Shown here: positions 17,361 to 25,994 of the stretch, in pieces | Layout of the letters: each line of letters begins with the position of its first letter | Position numbering within the stretch: position 1 is the stretch's first letter | The notes under the pieces: model-generated | Told to the model about the DNA's origin: nothing | The model's database searches: none | Seen by the model: only the letters and a program-made list of their open reading frames with translations | Translations under genes and position numbers: made by a program | Origin: Alphaproteobacteria bacterium | GTDB taxonomy: Bacteria; Pseudomonadota; Alphaproteobacteria; ATCC43930; CGMCC-115725 | Assembly: GCA_021325525.1 (NCBI GenBank) | Contig: JAJPHB010000059.1 | Location: 1-49,554 of the forward strand | Direction: 5' to 3' | Length of the DNA stretch: 49,554 bases

Positions 17361-19288
17361 GTGAGGTCCGAGGTGCCGCTGCACTGTATCTGTTGGACCA
17401 TCGCCGGCTTGCGTTGCGGCCAGACGAGATGCGGCATGGCGATTCCGGCTTCGGCGGGAACGAGCGCCGCGGCTGGCGCGACCGCGACCTGCTCCTCGGC
17501 CTGCGGACGGGCCGCAAGCGCCTGCCGCAACCGCATCAGCTCCGGCGGCGGCTGCGTCTCCTCCGGCGTCAGAAACAAGCCGAGACGCTTCAACGCAAGG
17601 CCGACGGAGCTGCGGCTCGACCACACGGTGAGCGGCACTGAGAGGACGAGGCCGAGCCAGATCGGCATCAGCCACCAGAAGAAATCGGGGGCGACGGCAC
17701 GGACGCCGATCGACCAGACGAGGCCGATGAGCGTGTGCCAGCCGAGCCGATGCGCCGCTTCGCGCCAACCGACGCCGCGATCGTGCCGCGGCTGCGTATC
17801 CCAGGCGATGTTGCGGCCGAGAAGGATCGACGCCACCGCGAGCGCCTGGAACAGCATCATCACCGGCGCCATCAAGCTCGAAAACACGATCTCGGCGAGG
17901 CAGCTCGCGAAGAGCCGCCAGGCACCGCCGAAGGCCCGGCGCTGCGCCCTGCTGAACATCGCCAGGGCCAGGCCCATGAGCTTGGGCAGGAACAGGGCGG
18001 CCGCCGTGATCCCCAGCAGGAGGTCGATTTGCCAATCGGTGGCCACCGGCCAGTTCGGGAACAAGTTGAAGCCGGGCTTGAAATATTGGGTGACGCCTTG
18101 CGCCCGCTCGATCGCGTAGAACGTGCTGAGGAGAAGCAGCGCCAGCCATAACGGCGCGGTGAGATAGCTGAAAACGCCCATCGCCAGATGCAGCCGGCCC
18201 ATCGGCTTCAGGAGCGGCAGGGCAAGAAGCCGAGAATGCTGCAGATTGCCCTGGCACCAGCGACGATCGCGCTTTGCGAAATCGACGAGGTTGGCCGGCA
18301 TCTCCTCGTAGGAGCCGCTGAGCTCGGGCGCCAGCCACACCTTGTACCCGCCGCTGCGGATGAGCGCGCCCTCGACGAAGTCGTGGCTCAAGATCTCGCC
18401 GCCGAGCGGCGGCTTGCCAGGAAGGACCGGCAGTCCGCAGAGCCGCGCGAAGGCATCCGTGCGAATGATCGCGTTGTGACCGTAATAGATCCCGTCGCCA
18501 CCCGTCCAGCAGGCGAGGCCCGCGGATTGGATGGGTCCATAAAGGCGGTTGGCGAATTGCAGGATGCGCGCGAAGGCCGTTTCGCGATTGGTCGGCACCG
18601 TCGGCGCCTGGACGATGCCGACATCCGGATGCGCGTCCATGGTGCGGACGAGCGTCAGGATCGTGGCGGCGGACATGACGCTGTCGGCGTCGAGCACGAT
18701 CATATAGCGATAGGCGGCGCCCCACCGCCGGATGAAATCCTCGATGTTGCCGGCCTTGCGCCCGATATTCCTGTTGCGTCGGCGGTAATAGATCGGCGGG
18801 CGGTCGGGGCCGCGCTCGCGCAGCTCCTCGATCATCGCCGCCTCCGCCGCCGCGGCGGGGCCGGAGGAGTCGGAGAGCACGAAGACATCGAAGGACTGGG
18901 CTTCGCCGGTCTCGGCCAGGCCCGCCGCGAGCGACTGCAGGCCGGCAACCACTCTCGCGACATCCTCGTTGTAGACCGGCATGACGATCGCCGTCCGCCC
19001 GACCGGCCCCGTGCTCCGGATCGCCCTGGGTCTGATCGGGTCGCCGCCGGTCGTGCGCATGGCAAAGCCCAGCACCGCGTTCCAAAAGCTGATGGCGAGC
19101 CAGCCGAAGTTCAGCGCGAAGAGGATGAGGCCGGCGCAGCCGAGGATGCTGAGGCCGCCGATGGCGATCACCTGCGACATGAGCCCGGTCGTGCCGCAAA
19201 CGCTGCCGATGACCAGAATCGACAACGCGGCACGCCTGATCGTCAGGACGTGCCGATACGCTGGCGCCTGTAGCTCGTCTCCCCGCAT
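17357..19288 (-). CDS. opgH: Glucan glucosyltransferase OpgH/MdoH
   Basis: A 643-residue inner-membrane GT2 enzyme that polymerises UDP-glucose into beta-1,2-glucan and feeds it to the periplasm. Catalytic landmarks appear in order: VMPVYNED, FVLSDSS, VLDADSVM (DxD), ILSHDFVEG (the catalytic-base Asp region), and DRRWCQGNLQH (QxxRW-type motif). Two hydrophobic helices precede the GT domain, and at least five follow it. The start is uncertain: ATG at 19288 is given, but an in-frame TTG at 19300 is equally possible and neither has a good RBS. It lies 43-55 bases after the OpgD-like gene and overlaps opgG, so the three genes form one operon. Confidence 0.9.
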   Translation of the reverse strand: MRGDELQAPAYRHVLTIRRAALSILVIGSVCGTTGLMSQVIAIGGLSILGCAGLILFALNFGWLAISFWNAVLGFAMRTTGGDPIRPRAIRSTGPVGRTAIVMPVYNEDVARVVAGLQSLAAGLAETGEAQSFDVFVLSDSSGPAAAAEAAMIEELRERGPDRPPIYYRRRNRNIGRKAGNIEDFIRRWGAAYRYMIVLDADSVMSAATILTLVRTMDAHPDVGIVQAPTVPTNRETAFARILQFANRLYGPIQSAGLACWTGGDGIYYGHNAIIRTDAFARLCGLPVLPGKPPLGGEILSHDFVEGALIRSGGYKVWLAPELSGSYEEMPANLVDFAKRDRRWCQGNLQHSRLLALPLLKPMGRLHLAMGVFSYLTAPLWLALLLLSTFYAIERAQGVTQYFKPGFNLFPNWPVATDWQIDLLLGITAAALFLPKLMGLALAMFSRAQRRAFGGAWRLFASCLAEIVFSSLMAPVMMLFQALAVASILLGRNIAWDTQPRHDRGVGWREAAHRLGWHTLIGLVWSIGVRAVAPDFFWWLMPIWLGLVLSVPLTVWSSRSSVGLALKRLGLFLTPEETQPPPELMRLRQALAARPQAEEQVAVAPAAALVPAEAGIAMPHLVWPQRKPAMVQQIQCSGTSDLT

Positions 19289-19343
19289 GCGCGCGGCCAA
19301 CGCCGGGGAGCGCGCTTTTGTTCACAGCCGCGCAAGGGCTTTT

Positions 19344-20924
19344 TTAGGTCTGCGACAAGCGGTAGGTCCAAGTCTCGCTCAGCGCGCTCTTGCGCAGGCG
19401 GAGATATGCGCGCATCTCGACATCCTCGCGTCCCTCCGGCGTGAAGGTGAAGGCGGCGCGCCACGCACGCGTCTCGAGCTTTCGACAGCTCACATCGGTC
19501 GCCTTCCCTTTCGAAACGGTGACGACCGCCTCGACCGGCATTCGCTCGGACAAGCCCGCGAGCTCCCGGCCGGCAAAGTCGATCCAGAATTGCCAGCGGC
19601 GGTCGGCGGGCGGACGCCCCGCTTCGGCCGGCGCCAACGGCCCGGTGCGCGTGCCGATGCACCGTCCCGTCGGCGGCAGCGGCGGCACGCCCGGCCGGGC
19701 CGTCAGGCGATAGGCGAAAGACAGCGCTGTTCCCGCCTTGACCGGCTGCTGCGAGACCCAGTACGCGATGACGTTGTCGTTGATCTCGGCATCGCTCGGG
19801 ATCTCGATCAACTCGACGGCCCCGCTTCCCCAATCGCCCTCGGGCTCGACCCAGAGGCTGGGGCGCGCTTCGAAACGCTCGACCGGATCCTGATACTGAC
19901 GGAAGTCCGTTTCGCGCTGGACGAGGCCGAAGCCTTTCGGGTGCTCGTCGAAGAAGTCGCTGACGCGCAGCCGCTGCGGATTGAGCAAGGGGCGCGAGAC
20001 CCACTCGTCATTGCCCCGGTGCATCAGGATCGTGTCGCTGTCATGCACCTCGGGGCGAATATCGACGAAGGGCCGGTTTTCGGGCTTGCCGTGCAGGAAC
20101 ATCGTGTTGATGGGAGCGAGGCCAAGCTTCCTGATGTCGAGCCGCGGGTAAAGCGCCGCCTCGCACTGGGCCAGGGTCATCATGCCGGGCGAGAGGACGA
20201 TCTTGTAGGCGCCGACCACGCTCTTGCTGTCGAGAAGAGCATAGAGCGTGAGGCTCGTGGCATCCGGCGCCGGACGTTCGAGCCAGAAGGCGGTGAGCGC
20301 CGGAACCTCCTCGCCCTCGGGGCCGGCGGTGTCGATGGCAAGGCAGCGCGCCGACGCCCCGTAGGCTTGGCCGCGGCCGAGCATGCGGAAATAGGAGGCG
20401 CCGAGGAAGATGACGAACTCCTCGAATTCATCGGGACGGTCGAGAGGGAAGGCCAAGGCGAGGCCGGCGAAGCCCAGGGATGAATCGAATGTCGTGCCGA
20501 GATTGTTGCCGCCGAAATCGAACTGCGCCGGGTCGTAGGCGATCTCGCGCTCGACGCCGTTCTCGACGAGATTGATGCTGACCCTGCGTTCGTATTGGAA
20601 GCCGCGATGGATGGGCCGAACCTGAAAAAAACCGCCGTCGCGCCAGAATGCCTGATCCGCACGGAACTTGATCATCCGGAAATGGGCATAGTCGAGGCGC
20701 TTCAGGACATCGGGGAGCGGCGGCGAGGTGTCGCGGTAGGGCTGCTTCGCCAAGGCCATCGCCTGAGCTTGCACGCTCTCGAAGGTGAAGCTCGGGGCGG
20801 CATCGGCCTGCGCCGGGAAGCGGGGAAGCGCGATGCCCGTCGTCAACAGCGATGCGAGAAGAGTGCGTCGTGCGATACGCAACCCGGGATCTCTTGGCTC
20901 GTCCTCTGGCGCGGCACCGACCAT
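19344..20924 (-). CDS. Second OpgG/OpgD-family glucan protein
   Basis: A 526-residue paralogue of the OpgG protein two genes downstream. It has a Tat-type signal, IARRTLLASLLTTGIALP (RR at about 18-19), and the same ordered blocks: FLGASYFRMLGRGQAYG, APINTMFLHGKPENR, RPEVHDSDTI, HPKGFGLVQRETDF, RPSLWVEPEGDWGSGAVELIE and a C-terminal immunoglobulin-like part. The HDSD block and the NPKGFGL-type block are kept in both copies. In Gammaproteobacteria such pairs are OpgG and OpgD, where OpgD was shown to be a beta-1,2-glucanase and, in Xanthomonas, a cyclising transglycosylase. It is the first gene of the opg operon and is divergent from the GH15 gene across only 46 bases. Which paralogue is the true OpgD is undecided. 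Confidence 0.87.
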   Translation of the reverse strand: MVGAAPEDEPRDPGLRIARRTLLASLLTTGIALPRFPAQADAAPSFTFESVQAQAMALAKQPYRDTSPPLPDVLKRLDYAHFRMIKFRADQAFWRDGGFFQVRPIHRGFQYERRVSINLVENGVEREIAYDPAQFDFGGNNLGTTFDSSLGFAGLALAFPLDRPDEFEEFVIFLGASYFRMLGRGQAYGASARCLAIDTAGPEGEEVPALTAFWLERPAPDATSLTLYALLDSKSVVGAYKIVLSPGMMTLAQCEAALYPRLDIRKLGLAPINTMFLHGKPENRPFVDIRPEVHDSDTILMHRGNDEWVSRPLLNPQRLRVSDFFDEHPKGFGLVQRETDFRQYQDPVERFEARPSLWVEPEGDWGSGAVELIEIPSDAEINDNVIAYWVSQQPVKAGTALSFAYRLTARPGVPPLPPTGRCIGTRTGPLAPAEAGRPPADRRWQFWIDFAGRELAGLSERMPVEAVVTVSKGKATDVSCRKLETRAWRAAFTFTPEGREDVEMRAYLRLRKSALSETWTYRLSQT

Positions 20925-20970
20925 CTAAGCGCGAGGGCGGAGGCGACGCAAACGTTATGGAGGCGATGAG

Positions 20971-22377
20971 GTGAGCCCGGCAGCGGCGCGCAGCGACGAT
21001 CTGGAGTGCTGGATCGCGCGCCAGTCGGCGGTCAGCGCCGCTTCCATGGCGCGCGCGATTTCCGCGACGCAGCTGACGAGGCGACGCGAAGCCCTTGGCC
21101 AGACGATCGTGCCCGCGGCGGGATCGGTGCTGGCCTCTCCGGTGATCGCCGATTGGGATCCCGAGCCCGACTATTTCTTCCACTGGGTGCGTGACAGCGC
21201 CATCGTCATGCGCACCGTCGCGGAGTTGATGGAGGATGCAGCTGCGGATAACGAGAGGCGATATTGGCAGCGGCATTTCGCGGATTTCGCGCGCTTCAGC
21301 CTTGATCTGAACAGCCTCGATGGCCGCGAATTCCTCAAGCGAGGCCGCTACCGCGAGGGCGTGCGGCGCGAGGCTCGTCGATTTCTTCGCCGCGAAGCCG
21401 AGATCCGCGCTCTCGTCGGCGACAAGCTGCTGGGCGAGCCGCGCTTCAACCCCGACGGCACGATCGACATCCTGCGCTGGTCGCGCCCGCAATATGACGG
21501 GCCGGCGCTGCGTGCGCTCGCTTGCCTGCGCTATCTCGCCGCCGGCGGCCCGCCGATCGAGGAGGTGCTGCGGCTGCTGCGCCAGGATTTGGATTTCACG
21601 CTGCGCCATGCGGGACGGCGGTGCATCGGGCCCTGGGAGGAGGCGGGACAGAACCTGCACCACTACGCCGTCGCGCTCGCGCAGCTCGGGGCGCTGGTGC
21701 ACGGCCGCGCTCTGATGAGCGGTCCCGAGCGGCTGGCGGCGGAGAAGCGCCTCCGCGCCGGGCTCGACCGCCACTGGTCGGAACCGCACCAGGTCTACGC
21801 CGCGATGCGGCCGGCAAGCGCGGCCTCGGCCGAGGATCTCGTCGACGCGGCGACGCTGATCGCCGTGCTCGATGCCGACCTGCCGAGCGGCGCGCACAGC
21901 GCCGAAGATCCGCGCGTCGAGGCGACGCAAGCCGCGATCGAGCGCCTCTTCGCCCGCGAGCTCGCCATCAATCGCAGGCTTCCGGCCGGCGCCGCGCCGG
22001 CGCTCGGGCGCTCGCGCGGCGACCGCTATTTCGGCGGCGGCGCCTGGTATGTGGCGACGCTGGCCGCCGCCGGCCTCTATTACCGGCGGGCGCAATGCCG
22101 CGCGCAGGAGCGCGCCGCCCTCATTCGCCGGGGCGATGCCTTCATGGCGCGCGTGCGAGCGCTCACCCCGGAGGACGGCTCGCTCTCCGAGCAGGTCGAC
22201 CGCACCACCGGCCAGCCGAGCTCGGCGCGCCATCTCACCTGGAGCTACGCCGCCTTCCTCAGCACCGCCCGCTTGCGCGCCCGCGCGGCGAGCGCCACGG
22301 CCGTCACGCCGATTCCAGCCAAGGGCTCGCGAAGCCGAGGCGGCCGAGGCCGGCCTGCACCTCGGGACAACTCATGA
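20971..22377 (+). CDS. Glycoside hydrolase family 15 (glucoamylase-like)
   Basis: A 468-residue (alpha/alpha)6-barrel enzyme. The GTG start follows GGAGG at 20959-20963. Family marks are ADWDPEPDYFFHWVRDS (residues 60-76), DILRWSRPQYDGPALRALA, GPWEE (residues 220-224, carrying the general-acid Glu) and SLSEQVDRTTGQPSSARHLTWSYAAFL with Glu407 as probable catalytic base. GH15 enzymes invert and remove glucose from alpha-1,4, alpha-1,6 or alpha-1,1 linked glucans. There is no signal peptide, so it is cytoplasmic, unlike secreted fungal glucoamylases. The last 25 residues are Arg/Pro/Gly-rich and overlap the 3' end of the converging GH144-like gene by 74 bases. In this locus an alpha-1,6 bond in cyclised OPG is a plausible target (inference). 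Confidence 0.85.
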   Translation: MSPAAARSDDLECWIARQSAVSAASMARAISATQLTRRREALGQTIVPAAGSVLASPVIADWDPEPDYFFHWVRDSAIVMRTVAELMEDAAADNERRYWQRHFADFARFSLDLNSLDGREFLKRGRYREGVRREARRFLRREAEIRALVGDKLLGEPRFNPDGTIDILRWSRPQYDGPALRALACLRYLAAGGPPIEEVLRLLRQDLDFTLRHAGRRCIGPWEEAGQNLHHYAVALAQLGALVHGRALMSGPERLAAEKRLRAGLDRHWSEPHQVYAAMRPASAASAEDLVDAATLIAVLDADLPSGAHSAEDPRVEATQAAIERLFARELAINRRLPAGAAPALGRSRGDRYFGGGAWYVATLAAAGLYYRRAQCRAQERAALIRRGDAFMARVRALTPEDGSLSEQVDRTTGQPSSARHLTWSYAAFLSTARLRARAASATAVTPIPAKGSRSRGGRGRPAPRDNS

Positions 22378-23557
22378 AGAGCTTCCAGAGAAGGCCGGAA
22401 CGGTGGTTCTCGATCATCACCACGATCGGCCCCTGGTCGATCGCGAGATTGCTCGGCGCAACCCATCCGCGCGAGGCATTGAAGGCATCGGCGAACCCAT
22501 AGCGCCCCCAGAGATCGCCGCCGCGGTCGTCATGGAAATGACGCAGCGCCGCCATCGACGCCTCGGGCGCGTAGGGCATCGCCGACAGCGCCGCCGTGGG
22601 CGCGATGACGCCGCGGTCGTTCTCCGGGCAGAACGCGCCATATCCCGCATCGCCGTCGCAGGCGGTGAGACCCCAGCAATCGGGCCCATAGCCGGCATAG
22701 CCGTGCGGATTGGCGATGCAGTGGGCGCGGTTGATGCGCGTATGGGCACCGTTCTGAACCCAGTAATCGGCGTAGCGGTCGCGGAGCCCGCGGGGATCGA
22801 GGCCGAGAAAGGAGTAATGCGAGAAGAACAGCGGCCCGCCCTGGGGAGGGCCGAGCGGCAGCGTCACGCCGTGATAGCTGTGCCCGTTGCGGAAGACGGG
22901 GCTCTTGGTCCAGCCCTGGTGATAGACGACGGGCGGAACCGCATGGGCCGGCGAGGCGGCGGCCAGCACATAGGCGATGAGGCACTCGTTCCAGCCGGTG
23001 ATGCGGTGGTTCATGGCCCAGCCATGCCGCGGGCTCCAGTGCCAGAAGAGGACGTTCTCGCCGCCGCGGCGATGCCAGTCCCACTCGACGGCGCGCCACA
23101 AGCGATCGATCGCCGCGCGCAGCGCCGCCTCGCTGGGCGCGGCGGCGGCGAAGAACTGCCGCGCGCAGAGCAGCCCGGCCATAAGATACGAGGTCTCGAC
23201 GAGATCGCCGCCATCATCCTTTGCGGAGAAGGGAATGACCCGCCCGGTGGCGCCATTCAAGAAATGCGGGAAGACGCCATGGAAGCGGTCCGCCGCTTCG
23301 AGAAACGCCACGATCTTCGCGATGCGCTCCAGCACCTCGGCGCGCGGCAGGAAGCCGCGTGCGGCGCCCGCCAGCATCGCCATGATCCCGAAGCCGGTGC
23401 CGCCGGTGGCGACGGTCTCGAGATAGTCGTAATTGGCGACCGGATTGCTGCGCTCGCGCGCCATGCCGCTCGCCGGATGGGCAAAGTCCCAGAAATAGCG
23501 CAGGGTCTGCCGCTGCACGAGGTCGAGCAGGGCCGCGTCGGAAAGCCGGCCGCTCAT
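22304..23557 (-). CDS. Glucoamylase-domain protein, GH144-like beta-1,2-glucanase
   Basis: A 417-residue protein of the Glycoamylase (PF10091) type. Its start ATG overlaps the GH3 stop (ATGA at 23554-23557). Landmarks are LLDLVQRQTLRYFWDFAHP, SGMARERSN, TGGTGFGIMAM, ETSYLMAGLL, WHWSPRHGWAMNHRITGWNECLIAYVLAAASP, PLFFSHYSFLGLDPR, YGPDCWGLTACDGD and DQGPIVVMIENHRSGLLWKLFM. Characterised relatives are endo-beta-1,2-glucanases (GH144), and the same domain occurs in cyclic beta-1,2-glucan synthases. No signal peptide is seen. With the coupled GH3 enzyme it would cut beta-1,2-glucan to sophorose-type oligomers. Family assignment is confident; exact bond specificity is inferred. Confidence 0.85.
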   Translation of the reverse strand: MSGRLSDAALLDLVQRQTLRYFWDFAHPASGMARERSNPVANYDYLETVATGGTGFGIMAMLAGAARGFLPRAEVLERIAKIVAFLEAADRFHGVFPHFLNGATGRVIPFSAKDDGGDLVETSYLMAGLLCARQFFAAAAPSEAALRAAIDRLWRAVEWDWHRRGGENVLFWHWSPRHGWAMNHRITGWNECLIAYVLAAASPAHAVPPVVYHQGWTKSPVFRNGHSYHGVTLPLGPPQGGPLFFSHYSFLGLDPRGLRDRYADYWVQNGAHTRINRAHCIANPHGYAGYGPDCWGLTACDGDAGYGAFCPENDRGVIAPTAALSAMPYAPEASMAALRHFHDDRGGDLWGRYGFADAFNASRGWVAPSNLAIDQGPIVVMIENHRSGLLWKLFMSCPEVQAGLGRLGFASPWLESA

Positions 23558-25833
23558 GCCGCGGCCTGCCATTCGATGGTCGCGGCGGAGAGTTGCTGCG
23601 AGCTGCGGCCGATCTCGATGCGGAACAACCCCGGCTCGCAGACCTCTTCGGGCTCGTCCAGGCGCTCGGCGCGGAAGAAGCCGAGGTCGGCGGCCGTGAT
23701 GTCGAAGGAGACGGCACGCTCCTCGCCGGGCTGAAGCGTCACCTTGCGAAAGGCCTTCAGCTCGCGGACCGGCCGCGAGCGGCTGGCCACGGGGTCGCCG
23801 ATATAGAGCTGCACGATCTCCTCGCCTGGCAGCGCGCCGATATTGCGCACCGTGATCGTCGCGGTGAGCACATCGCGATCGCCGCGCAGCGCCGGCTTGT
23901 CGAGGACCAGCTCGCCGTAGCGAAACTTGCTGTAGCCGATGCCGTGGCCGAACGGGTAGAGCGGCGTGTGCGCGCCTTCGAGGCGGCAGGCCGTCGTGAA
24001 TTTTCGGAAGACGCGGCGGCCATCGCCATAGACCTCGGCGTCGCCGGCGACGTCGATGCCGATCTTGTCGATGGGGCGGCCGGTCGGCGCCTCGGCATAG
24101 TGGATGGGACACTGGCCGGCGCTGCGCGGGAAGCTCATCGCTAGCTTGCCGGAGGGATTGATGTCGCCGAAGAGCAGGTCGGCGATGGCGTTGCCCGCCT
24201 CGGTCCCGCCGAACCAGGCGTGAAGGATGGCATCGGCATGGCGGTCTTCCCATTCGAGCGCCAGCGGCCGCCCGCTCAAAGCCACCAGGACGAGCGGCTT
24301 GCCGGTTCGGTGCAGCGCCTCCAGCAATCGCTGCTGGCTGCCGGGGAGGCCAAGATCGGTGCGCGTCGAGGATTCGCCGGAATGCTCCTTCGCCTCGCCG
24401 ACGCAAGCGACGACCGCATCCGCCCGACCCGCGCAGGCGACGGCCTCGGCGATCATCTCCTCGGGCGAGCGATCGTCGATGGCGAAGGTCTCGCCGAAGA
24501 GGTTGAGGCGCGCGGCGACGTTCGGATCGTCGACGATGTTAGCGCCCTTGGCGTGGAGAATGGTGCCCCGCTCTCCGAGCGCGGCCTTCATTCCCTCGAG
24601 TATCGTTGCGCTGTCGCTCGGCTGGGCGGCAACCGCCCAGGTGCCCTGCATGTTGGCGCGGCTGTCGGCGAGAGGTCCGACGAGCGCGATGACGCCGCCC
24701 GCCCGCGCGAGCGGCAGGACGCCGTTGTTCTTGAGGAGGACGCAGGCCTTGGCGGCGGCCTCACGGGCCAAGCGGCGATGCTCGGGGGTCAGCGTCGCCG
24801 CGTCTTTCCGCTCCTCGTCGAGGCCGCGCAGCGGCTCGGAGAAGAGACCCAGCCGGAATTTCGCCCGGAGCACGCGCCGGCAGGCGGCGTCGATCTCGGC
24901 CGCGGCGATGCGGCCCTCGGCGACGAGCGCCGGGAGATGATCGAGATAGATCCCGCTGACCAAATCGATATCGACGCCGGCGGTGAAAGCGAGGAACGCC
25001 GCTTCCCGGGCATCGGCGGCAACGCCGTGGTTGACCAGCTCGGCGATCGCCGTGTAGTCCGACACGATCAGCCCGTCGAATCCCCAGCGCTGGCGCAGCA
25101 AGCCCTTCAGCAATTGGCGATGGGCGGTGCAGGGAATGCCGGCAAGATCGTGGAAGCCGACCATGACGGCGCCGACCCCGGCCGCCACCGCCTCTTTGAA
25201 TGGCGGCAGCACGACATTGTGCATCCGGAAGGGGCTGACATCGACCGCGTTGTAATCGCGTCCGGCCTCGGCGAGCCCGTAGCCGGCGAAATGCTTGGCG
25301 CAGGCCATCACGCTGTCGGGCCGCGCGAGGTCCCGGCCCTGATAGCCTTCGACGACCGCGCGGGCGAAGGCGCCGGCGAGCAGCGGATCCTCGCCGAAGC
25401 CCTCGGCGCAACGACCCCAGCGCGCGTCGCGCGCCACATCCAGCATGGGCGCCCAGGCCAAGGCGACGCCGGCAGCCGCGGCCTCCGCCGCCGCAACCCT
25501 GGCGGTGCGCCGCACCAGGTCCGGGTCCCAGCTGCAGGCGAGCGCCAGCGGCAGCGGAAAGACGGTGCGGTGGCCGTGGATCACATCCAAGGTGAAGAGC
25601 AGCGGTATGCGGTGCGGCGAGTGGTCGACGGCGAGGCGCTGCAGCGCCGCCAGGCGCTCGAGGCCGAAGCCGGCGGAGAGCCCGCCGACCTCGCCGCGCC
25701 GAATGCGGGTTTCGATGTCAGCCGCCGCGGTTCCGGCGCCGGTGGTATCCGCGCCGATGCCCGGATGATTGAGCTGGCCGATCTTGTCGGCGAGGCTCAT
25801 GCGGCGCAGCAGGTCGTCGATGAAGTCGGCCAT
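23554..25833 (-). CDS. GH3 beta-glucosidase (BglX-like)
   Basis: A 759-residue three-domain GH3 enzyme. The N-terminal barrel holds TLDVIHGHRTVFP, WAPMLDVARDARWGRCAEGFGEDP and KHFAGYG (residues 180-186); the nucleophile is Asp259 in GFDGLIVSDY. The second domain has ACVLLKNNGVLPL and HSGESSTRTDLGLPGSQQ, which carries the likely acid/base Glu. A fibronectin-III-like domain closes the protein (YPFGHGIGYSKF, VRELKAFRKV). There is no signal peptide although BglX of E. coli is periplasmic, so this copy is probably cytoplasmic. It is translationally coupled to the GH144-like gene, which suggests joint breakdown of beta-1,2-gluco-oligosaccharides to glucose. Confidence 0.92.
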   Translation of the reverse strand: MADFIDDLLRRMSLADKIGQLNHPGIGADTTGAGTAAADIETRIRRGEVGGLSAGFGLERLAALQRLAVDHSPHRIPLLFTLDVIHGHRTVFPLPLALACSWDPDLVRRTARVAAAEAAAAGVALAWAPMLDVARDARWGRCAEGFGEDPLLAGAFARAVVEGYQGRDLARPDSVMACAKHFAGYGLAEAGRDYNAVDVSPFRMHNVVLPPFKEAVAAGVGAVMVGFHDLAGIPCTAHRQLLKGLLRQRWGFDGLIVSDYTAIAELVNHGVAADAREAAFLAFTAGVDIDLVSGIYLDHLPALVAEGRIAAAEIDAACRRVLRAKFRLGLFSEPLRGLDEERKDAATLTPEHRRLAREAAAKACVLLKNNGVLPLARAGGVIALVGPLADSRANMQGTWAVAAQPSDSATILEGMKAALGERGTILHAKGANIVDDPNVAARLNLFGETFAIDDRSPEEMIAEAVACAGRADAVVACVGEAKEHSGESSTRTDLGLPGSQQRLLEALHRTGKPLVLVALSGRPLALEWEDRHADAILHAWFGGTEAGNAIADLLFGDINPSGKLAMSFPRSAGQCPIHYAEAPTGRPIDKIGIDVAGDAEVYGDGRRVFRKFTTACRLEGAHTPLYPFGHGIGYSKFRYGELVLDKPALRGDRDVLTATITVRNIGALPGEEIVQLYIGDPVASRSRPVRELKAFRKVTLQPGEERAVSFDITAADLGFFRAERLDEPEEVCEPGLFRIEIGRSSQQLSAATIEWQAAA

Positions 25834-25938
25834 CGCTGGTCAGTTTCTCGCTCGTACCATGCAGATGTGGTGCGAACATAGGCTGGCGAGGCGAAACGTC
25901 CAGGTGCCGCGGCGAGAAGCTCGCCGCCGGGCACGGCT

Positions 25939-25963
25939 GGCGCCGCCGCGCTCGCGCGGCGCC
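25939..25963 (-). terminator. GC-rich hairpin after the lipoprotein gene
   Basis: A perfect 8-bp stem (GGCGCCGC/GCGGCGCC) with a 9-base loop lies 32 bases downstream of the lipoprotein stop, and a smaller GCGGC/GCCGC hairpin lies between them. There is no T-run, so it may be a processing or stability structure rather than an intrinsic terminator. The rest of 25834-25994 holds the presumed GH3 promoter and no gene. Confidence 0.35.
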
Positions 25964-25994
25964 ATCCTTCGGCGGCTTCGCCGCTGGCGCCGGT

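Noticed and set aside
15762-19325. A single 1187-residue protein ending in OpgG
   Set aside because: The part upstream of 17360 is opgH read in the wrong frame. The GTG at 17360 with a Tat signal gives a normal OpgG.
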